50,547 nt of DNA from Novosphingobium sp. 32-60-15 (GTDB lineage: Bacteria; Pseudomonadota; Alphaproteobacteria; Sphingomonadales; Sphingomonadaceae). The position numbers and the translations under genes are program-made. The first letter of the stretch is position 1; each line of letters opens with the position of its first letter. The notes under the pieces were generated by a model that made no database searches, was not told where the DNA came from, and saw only the letters and a list, made by a program, of their open reading frames with translations. This document shows, one piece after another, positions 44,674 through 50,547 of the stretch. The DNA lies in NCBI RefSeq assembly GCF_002280675.1, contig NZ_NCEN01000020.1, positions 1 through 50,547 on the forward strand, given 5' to 3'.

Positions 44674-46002
44674 TCAGCCGTCGGCTTGCGCCTCAACCAC
44701 CACTGCCGCTTTGCGCTTGCTCACCAGCAGCTTGTCGATCTTGCGGCCGTCCATATCCACCACTTCAAAGCGCCAGCCCTGATCGTGGAAATGCTCGCCC
44801 TCGCTCGGCAGCTTTTTCAGCACGGACAGGCAATATCCGGCGGTCGTCGCAAATTCCCGGTCGTCGGGCAGTTCGATACCCAGACGGTCGGCCATCGCAT
44901 CGGCGGGCAGCGCGCCTGAAACAAGAAGCGAGCCATCCTCGCGCTCAATCACCATCGGGCTGTCACCGGCATCGCCATGGCCAACGAAATTGCCGGCAAT
45001 GGCTGCCAGCAAATCAGCCGGTGTTACAATGCCTTCAAGATGGCCATATTCGTCATGCACCAGCGCCACCGCCACTTCGGCCTGCTGGATCATGGTCAGC
45101 GCGTCCATCGTATCAAGCTGGTCTGGCACAATGGCGGGCTTTTTCATCAACCGGCCCAATTGCACGCGGCGCCCGCGCAGCAGCGTCGAGAGCACATCGC
45201 GCACTTTGACCACGCCGACAATCTTGTCGACCGAACCATCGGCCACCAGCAGCAGCGAATGGGGTGAGTCTTCAATCGCGGCGCGCAATTCGGTTTCAGG
45301 CGCGCGGCGCTCAATCCAGTGCAGTTCCGTGCGCGGAGTCATCACTTCGCGCACCGGGCGTTCAGCCAGCCGCATGATGCCGCTCATAAGCGCGCGCTCT
45401 TCTTCCTCAATTACGCCCGAACGCGTGGCCTCTGCGAAGATCATGTGCAGTTCTTCGGCGGTAACGTCCTGATCGGTCGCGGCCTTAAGGCCCATCATGC
45501 GGATCAGCAGGCTTGATGATTTATCGAGCGTCCACACAAACGGCGCGGTGATGCGCGACATCATCGCCATGGCAGGCGCTGCAATCTTGGCGATGGGTTC
45601 GGCCGCGCGCAGGGCCAATTGCTTGGGCACCAATTCGCCGACGACCAGACTGAGGTACGTGGTAATTGCGATGACAATGGCAAAACCTGCGTCATCGGCG
45701 AAGCGTTCGGGCACGCCCCACACGATCAAACGCTCTGCCGTTGGTCCGCCAAGGCTCGACCCGGAATAGGCACCCGCAATAATGCCGACCAGCGTTATGC
45801 CGATCTGGACCGTCGAAAGAAATTTTCCGGGATCGGCGGCAAGTTCGATTGCAACCTTTGCGCCTTTGCTGCCCTCTTCAGCCGCGACTTTCAACCGCGC
45901 TGTGCGCGCAGAGACGATCGCCAGTTCTGACATAGAAAACAGGCCATTGAGCACAACGAGGCCCAAAATTAGCAGCACATCGGACCAAGGATAAGGTGTC
46001 AC
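44674..46002 (-). CDS. CNNM/CorC-type hemolysin-family membrane protein
   Basis: A 442-aa protein with a DUF21 (CNNM) membrane domain in the first 190 residues (ILGLVVLNGLFSMSELAIVS, TVQIGITLVGIIAGAYSGS). Two CBS domains follow (VREVMTPRTELHWIERRAPE, DALTMIQQAEVAVALVHDEY), then a CorC_HlyC C-terminal domain ending near KLLVSKRKA. Members are linked to magnesium or cobalt handling, and the hemolysin name is historical. The start is GTG at 46002, read as MTPYPWSDVL. Confidence 0.92.
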   Translation of the reverse strand: MTPYPWSDVLLILGLVVLNGLFSMSELAIVSARTARLKVAAEEGSKGAKVAIELAADPGKFLSTVQIGITLVGIIAGAYSGSSLGGPTAERLIVWGVPERFADDAGFAIVIAITTYLSLVVGELVPKQLALRAAEPIAKIAAPAMAMMSRITAPFVWTLDKSSSLLIRMMGLKAATDQDVTAEELHMIFAEATRSGVIEEEERALMSGIMRLAERPVREVMTPRTELHWIERRAPETELRAAIEDSPHSLLLVADGSVDKIVGVVKVRDVLSTLLRGRRVQLGRLMKKPAIVPDQLDTMDALTMIQQAEVAVALVHDEYGHLEGIVTPADLLAAIAGNFVGHGDAGDSPMVIEREDGSLLVSGALPADAMADRLGIELPDDREFATTAGYCLSVLKKLPSEGEHFHDQGWRFEVVDMDGRKIDKLLVSKRKAAVVVEAQADG

Positions 46003-46093
46003 GCGGCAGGCTCTAACAGATTTGAACGTGAAGGCGAAGAGTGCTGATAAAGTTCTGCAAGATGCTTGCTGCCATTGTCGTTCGGGAACCGTT

Positions 46094-46119
46094 CAGTTGA
46101 TTTGGGCTTATCTCAACTG
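46094..46119. promoter_or_regulatory. inverted repeat upstream of the OmpA-like gene
   Basis: CAGTTGA at 46094-46100 and TCAACTG at 46113-46119 form a perfect 7-base inverted repeat with a 12-base spacer, 60 bases before the OmpA-like start and 92 bases before the CorC-like start. It is a candidate operator for either divergent gene; no regulator is known. Confidence 0.3.
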
Positions 46120-46178
46120 TCAAAGACGCATTCCGTTGCATATGATCATGCTGGATTGTTGATCCAAGGGGACAGGAA

Positions 46179-46871
46179 ATGAATATTCGTCGCATTATGA
46201 TGTCGAGCGTTTGCGCGGTTTCGCTGATCGGGTTGTCAGCCTGCGTGACTGATCCGAACACGGGTGAGCGCAAGGTTTCACGCACGGCAATTGGCGGAAT
46301 CGGCGGTGCGCTGGGCGGTGCATTGCTGGGCGGCCTGATTGGCGGCAAGACCGGGCGTATCGTTGGTGCAGGCATCGGCGGCGTTGCAGGCGGCGTTATA
46401 GGCTATCAAAAAGACAAGCAGATCAAGGAACTGCGCGAACAGACCGCAGGTACCGGGATTGACGTAAGCGAAACCGATGGCGGCAATGCCATTCTCGTCA
46501 ACTTGCCCAACGGCGTCACATTCGATGTTGATAGCTCGACCGTGCGCCCTGCATTTGCAGCTACGCTCGATCGTGTTGCACAATCGCTGATGCAATATCC
46601 CGATTCGCTAATCGACGTTTATGGCCACACCGATTCAACCGGTTCTGACACATACAACCAGGCGCTTTCGGAACGTCGCGCCCGCGCCGTTGCAGACTAC
46701 CTGATCTCGCGCGGTGTTGGTTATGCCCGTATCCGCAGTCAGGGCTTTGGTGAATCGCAGCCGATTGCATCGAACGACACAGAACAGGGTCGTTCGGCCA
46801 ACCGCCGCGTTGAAATCAAGATTGTCCCGATCAGCCAAGATGATGTGAACGCTGCCCGCACCGGCAACTGA
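46179..46871 (+). CDS. OmpA-family glycine-zipper lipoprotein
   Basis: A 230-aa outer-membrane lipoprotein. Signal and lipobox are SLIGLSAC with Cys22. A glycine zipper (GGIGGALGGALLGGLIGGKT, then GAGIGGVAGGVIGY) spans about residues 38-70. The C-terminal OmpA domain binds peptidoglycan through the usual Asp and Arg residues (DVYGHTDSTGSDTYNQALS, ERRARAVADYLISRG, QGRSANRRVEIKI). It likely links outer membrane and cell wall. AAGGGGACAGG precedes the ATG. Confidence 0.95.
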   Translation: MNIRRIMMSSVCAVSLIGLSACVTDPNTGERKVSRTAIGGIGGALGGALLGGLIGGKTGRIVGAGIGGVAGGVIGYQKDKQIKELREQTAGTGIDVSETDGGNAILVNLPNGVTFDVDSSTVRPAFAATLDRVAQSLMQYPDSLIDVYGHTDSTGSDTYNQALSERRARAVADYLISRGVGYARIRSQGFGESQPIASNDTEQGRSANRRVEIKIVPISQDDVNAARTGN

Positions 46872-46894
46872 TCACAAACTGGCATGAATGCAGC

Positions 46895-46923
46895 GGCGTC
46901 GCTCCCACAGGGGCGGCGCCGTT
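46895..46923 (+). terminator. terminator after the OmpA-like gene
   Basis: GGCGTCGCTCC at 46895-46905 pairs with GGGGCGGCGCC at 46910-46920 (two G-T pairs) around a four-base loop, followed by GTTTG. Confidence 0.6.
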
Positions 46924-47004
46924 TGCTATGCTGGGCATACGATTCGCGGTTGACTGCCGCGCCTGCGCACTGGCATCGGCAGCGACAGCAGGAGATTTGA
47001 CGAC

Positions 47005-48000
47005 ATGCCGATCCAACGCCGCGCGATCAATGGCCACCTGACCAATCCGGTGGGCCTTGGCTGCATGTCGCTAAGCTGGGCCTATGGTGGGCGGCCAAGC
47101 GAGGAGGACGGCATTGCTCTGCTCCATCGCGCCATCGACATCGGCTATGATCACTTCGATACAGCGCGGCTTTATGGCCTTGGCCATAACGAAACGCAGG
47201 TCGGTATCGCGCTTGAAGGGCGACGTGATAAAGTCTTTCTCGCCTCGAAAATGGGCATCTTTGCCTCGGGCGAAAAGCGCGGAATAGATTGCCATCCAGA
47301 TACGATCCGCAGCGAGGTTGAAATCTCGCTGAAGCTTTTGCGGACCGATCATATCGACCTGTATTATTTGCATCGCCGCGATTTCACCGTGCCGATCGAA
47401 GATTCGGTGGGCGCGCTGGCGGATCTTGTCAAAGAAGGCAAAATTGGCAGCATTGGCCTGTCCGAAATGTCTGCAGACACATTGCGCAAAGCCCATGCAG
47501 TCCATGCAATTGCAGCGATGCAGACCGAATATTCGCTGTGGACCCGGCAGGCGGAAATCGCCGTGCTGGATGCATGTCGTGAACTTGGCACCACTTTTGT
47601 CGCGTTTTCGCCCGTTGCACGCGGGGCGCTTGCCAATGGGGTGAGCGATCCTGCGTCCTTGGAAGAAAAAGACATCCGCCGCGCCATGCCGCGTTTTATG
47701 GGCGATAATTGGCCCGGAAATCTGGCGTTGATCCAGCAATTCAACGCTATAGCCTTGCGTGAGGGGGTAACGCCTGCGCAATTGTCACTGGCTTGGGTGC
47801 TGTCGCGGGGGGATCACATCGTCACCATCCCCGGCACTGGCAAGATTGCGCATCTGGAAGAAAACATCGCGCGATGGGACTGGGACATTCCCGCGTCAGT
47901 GGCGGTTGAAGTCAACGCGCTGATTAATCAGCAGACCGTTGCAGGCCATCGCTATGCTGGCGCAATGATGCCGACGATTGACACAGAAGACTTCGCTTAA
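47005..48000 (+). CDS. aldo/keto reductase
   Basis: A 331-aa NADPH-dependent oxidoreductase of the aldo/keto reductase superfamily. The catalytic tetrad is visible: Asp in YDHFDTARLYG with its Tyr, Lys in VFLASKMG, and His in LYYLHRRD. The C-terminal NADPH-binding part has IPGTGKIAHLEENI. It is close to the YghZ/AKR13-type enzymes; the physiological substrate cannot be read from the sequence. GGAG lies 10-13 bases before the ATG. The last four bases overlap the convergent phosphatase gene. Confidence 0.93.
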   Translation: MPIQRRAINGHLTNPVGLGCMSLSWAYGGRPSEEDGIALLHRAIDIGYDHFDTARLYGLGHNETQVGIALEGRRDKVFLASKMGIFASGEKRGIDCHPDTIRSEVEISLKLLRTDHIDLYYLHRRDFTVPIEDSVGALADLVKEGKIGSIGLSEMSADTLRKAHAVHAIAAMQTEYSLWTRQAEIAVLDACRELGTTFVAFSPVARGALANGVSDPASLEEKDIRRAMPRFMGDNWPGNLALIQQFNAIALREGVTPAQLSLAWVLSRGDHIVTIPGTGKIAHLEENIARWDWDIPASVAVEVNALINQQTVAGHRYAGAMMPTIDTEDFA

Positions 48001-48776
48001 GTCCAGGCCTTCGCTGCGCGGTCGCTCAGGCGCTCGACGGCTGCTGCATGAATGGCAGGTGCGGTCACCAGCAGGCCGAATGCGCGCGGATCGCGTTTGT
48101 TGAAACTGATCGGTTTGCCGAACACATCGCTGACCGCTGCGCCCGCCTCGCGGGATATCAGCGTGGCGGCGGCAATATCCCATTCGAAACCCCAGCGGAT
48201 CGTGGCGAGCAAATCTGCCTCATCTGCTCCGACCATGGCGATGCGCAGCGCGATGGAATTGGGTTTATCGACTGTTACAAGGTCCGAATCGATTCGCCCC
48301 AAGCTGTCGGCGGGGACGCGCGATCCTGCCAATTGCATCCGGTTGCTGGCAATCAACCTTTGGCCGTTGCGAATCGCACCTTGCCCGGCAATCGCGGACC
48401 AGTATTCGCCGCGGGCAGGCGCGCTCAAAATGCCGAACAGCGGGCGGCCTTCGCTGACCAATGCCACTGACACCGACCAACCGGGGCGCCCGCCAACAAA
48501 ATCGCGTGTTCCGTCAATGGGATCAACCAACCAGCACAGGCCGCGCTCAAGCCGTTCCGGGTGATCGACGGTTTCTTCGGAAAGCCAGCCAGCAGAAGGC
48601 AGAAGCGCACCAAGTTCTCGCTTCAGGAAGGTGTCCACCGCGATATCGGCCTCACACACCGGGCTGCCTGGCACCTTTTCCCACACTTTCAAGGCGTGTC
48701 CGTGGCCTGGCCATTTGGCAAGAGCCATGGCTCCTGCCTGGGCGACAATCTGGTTGAGGCGGTTGTGGTCGATCAT
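47997..48776 (-). CDS. inositol monophosphatase-family phosphatase
   Basis: A 259-aa lithium-sensitive-type phosphatase. Metal-binding motifs are LSEET near residue 68, WLVDPIDGTRDFVGG near 87 and WDIAAATLISREAG near 200. The family covers inositol monophosphatase, 3'(2'),5'-bisphosphate nucleotidase (CysQ), histidinol phosphatase and fructose bisphosphatase types. The sequence does not settle which; CysQ-like or histidinol-phosphate-like are favoured. The ATG at 48776 begins MIDHNRLNQIVAQAG. Confidence 0.88.
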   Translation of the reverse strand: MIDHNRLNQIVAQAGAMALAKWPGHGHALKVWEKVPGSPVCEADIAVDTFLKRELGALLPSAGWLSEETVDHPERLERGLCWLVDPIDGTRDFVGGRPGWSVSVALVSEGRPLFGILSAPARGEYWSAIAGQGAIRNGQRLIASNRMQLAGSRVPADSLGRIDSDLVTVDKPNSIALRIAMVGADEADLLATIRWGFEWDIAAATLISREAGAAVSDVFGKPISFNKRDPRAFGLLVTAPAIHAAAVERLSDRAAKAWT

Positions 48777-48999
48777 GCTACTTTTCGTCAGGTGGGCCTT
48801 CTTAAACGGCGGCGCAAGACGCATTCCCCCTCGACTTTGGTTTAGGGAGGCGTTTACGCCCCTTTTCAAGCCCTCTTTGCTGTGCTTAAGGCATCGGGAC
48901 TCAAAGCACCAACGGCGGTGCATACCTTTGCGCCAACGGCGGCGTTCGTTGGCTCTATTGGTCGCGCGGCCGGGGCCCATTGCATAGCGAGGATCACGC

Positions 49000-50199
<1,200 letters not shown>

Positions 50200-50222
50200 A
50201 CCGAGGCACAACGCGAATGAAC

Positions 50223-50254
50223 GAAAGGGGCGCTGGGCAACCGGCGCCCCTTTC
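50223..50254 (+). terminator. Rho-independent terminator of sucC
   Basis: GAAAGGGGCGC at 50223-50233 and GCGCCCCTTTC at 50244-50254 are perfectly complementary over 11 bases around a 10-base loop, 23 bases after the sucC stop. Confidence 0.9.
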
Positions 50255-50312
50255 TGCATTCTGGGCGTATGGAAGAAGGCGTGATTCGCTATCGCCACAA
50301 CAAGCGCGGTTA

Positions 50313-50328
50313 ACGCTTACGTAAGCGT
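50313..50328. promoter_or_regulatory. perfect 16-bp palindrome upstream of etfB
   Basis: ACGCTTACGTAAGCGT is a perfect palindrome without spacer, 45 bases before the etfB start. Its form (TTACGTAA core) is that of an operator for a dimeric regulator, such as the TetR- or MerR-type regulators of fatty- or branched-acid oxidation. The protein that binds it is not identified. Confidence 0.55.
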
Positions 50329-50373
50329 GAATTATGCCGCACCCATTGGATGCAAGGAAAGGACTGCTGGCCG

Positions 50374-50547
50374 ATGAAAGCCCTGGTCTGCGTGAAGCGC
50401 GTGATCGATTACAACGTGAAGCCGCGAGTGAAGGCGGATGGCACGGGCGTTGATCTTGCGAACGTGAAGATGAGCATGAACCCGTTTGACGAGATCGCGG
50501 TTGAGGAAGCCATTCGCCTGAAGGAAAAGGGCGTTGTGACCGAGATT
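50374..50547 (+). CDS. etfB: electron transfer flavoprotein beta subunit (partial)
   Basis: The first 58 residues of EtfB, cut by the window edge: [20 protein letters not shown], then [20 protein letters not shown]. EtfB pairs with EtfA to carry electrons from acyl-CoA and other dehydrogenases to the ubiquinone pool. GGAAAGGA lies about 10 bases before the ATG. The gene would continue beyond 50547, probably followed by etfA. A palindrome in the upstream region suggests regulated expression. Confidence 0.95.
   Translation, partial: MKALVCVKRVIDYNVKPRVKADGTGVDLANVKMSMNPFDEIAVEEAIRLKEKGVVTEI

Overview
The window is a chromosomal segment of an alphaproteobacterium, most likely of the order Sphingomonadales (Novosphingobium, Sphingobium or Erythrobacter-like). 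This rests on high-GC codon usage, frequent GTG and TTG starts, the block holA-lptE-leuS-DUF3576, a methionine synthase split into two genes, and dispersed GTCATCCCGGC-type palindromes. The genus call is inference from gene content, not a database match. I saw no tRNA, rRNA, CRISPR array, insertion sequence, integrase or phage gene. The window is almost entirely ordinary chromosome.

Layout. 1-4.7 kb: a minus-strand block for translation, replication and the outer membrane (DUF3576 lipoprotein, leuS, lptE, holA). 5.1-7.6 kb: a possible outer-membrane protein, phaB with a PhaR-like palindrome upstream, a ribbon-helix-helix protein and two small lipoproteins. 7.8-13.6 kb: a methionine-cycle operon with an ArsR/methyltransferase fusion regulator, metF and metH in two pieces, led by two operator-like palindromes over the probable promoter. 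13.7-18.0 kb: a small hypothetical gene, an NTF2/SnoaL-like protein, recQ, a TerC membrane protein and a 58-aa DUF465 (YdcH-like) gene. 18.3-23.4 kb: SPFH protein, beta-helix protein, ribA, exonuclease III, a LolA-type protein and ribosomal protein L33. 23.6-29.4 kb: phenylalanine hydroxylase, two stress or envelope small proteins, uppP, an ABC exporter and intracellular PHB depolymerase. 29.6-38.1 kb: surface-polysaccharide functions, namely a GH16-fold secreted protein, a MaoC hydratase, an OafA-type acyltransferase, an exosortase-A-associated O-antigen-ligase-like protein, a small membrane protein, an exosortase-A-associated glycosyltransferase and a long Pro/Ala/Glu-rich membrane-anchored protein with tandem repeats. 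38.3-44.4 kb: gltB-gltD. 44.7-50.5 kb: a CBS/CorC membrane protein, an OmpA-like lipoprotein, an aldo/keto reductase, an inositol-phosphatase-family enzyme, sucC and the start of etfB.

Themes. PHB synthesis (phaB) and breakdown (phaZ) are both present, but far apart. The methionine operon carries both its enzymes and a probable SAM/SAH-sensing regulator. The 31-38 kb region looks like one edge of an exosortase-A/exopolysaccharide locus without the exosortase itself. Many intergenic gaps hold strong hairpins or long inverted repeats, and these are listed individually.

The least-explained parts are the 688-aa repeat protein, the inverted-repeat element between the two metH genes, and a minus-strand gap at 22.1-22.5 kb with a terminator and a 28-codon reading frame. 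I do not see strong evidence for a wholly new multi-gene system.
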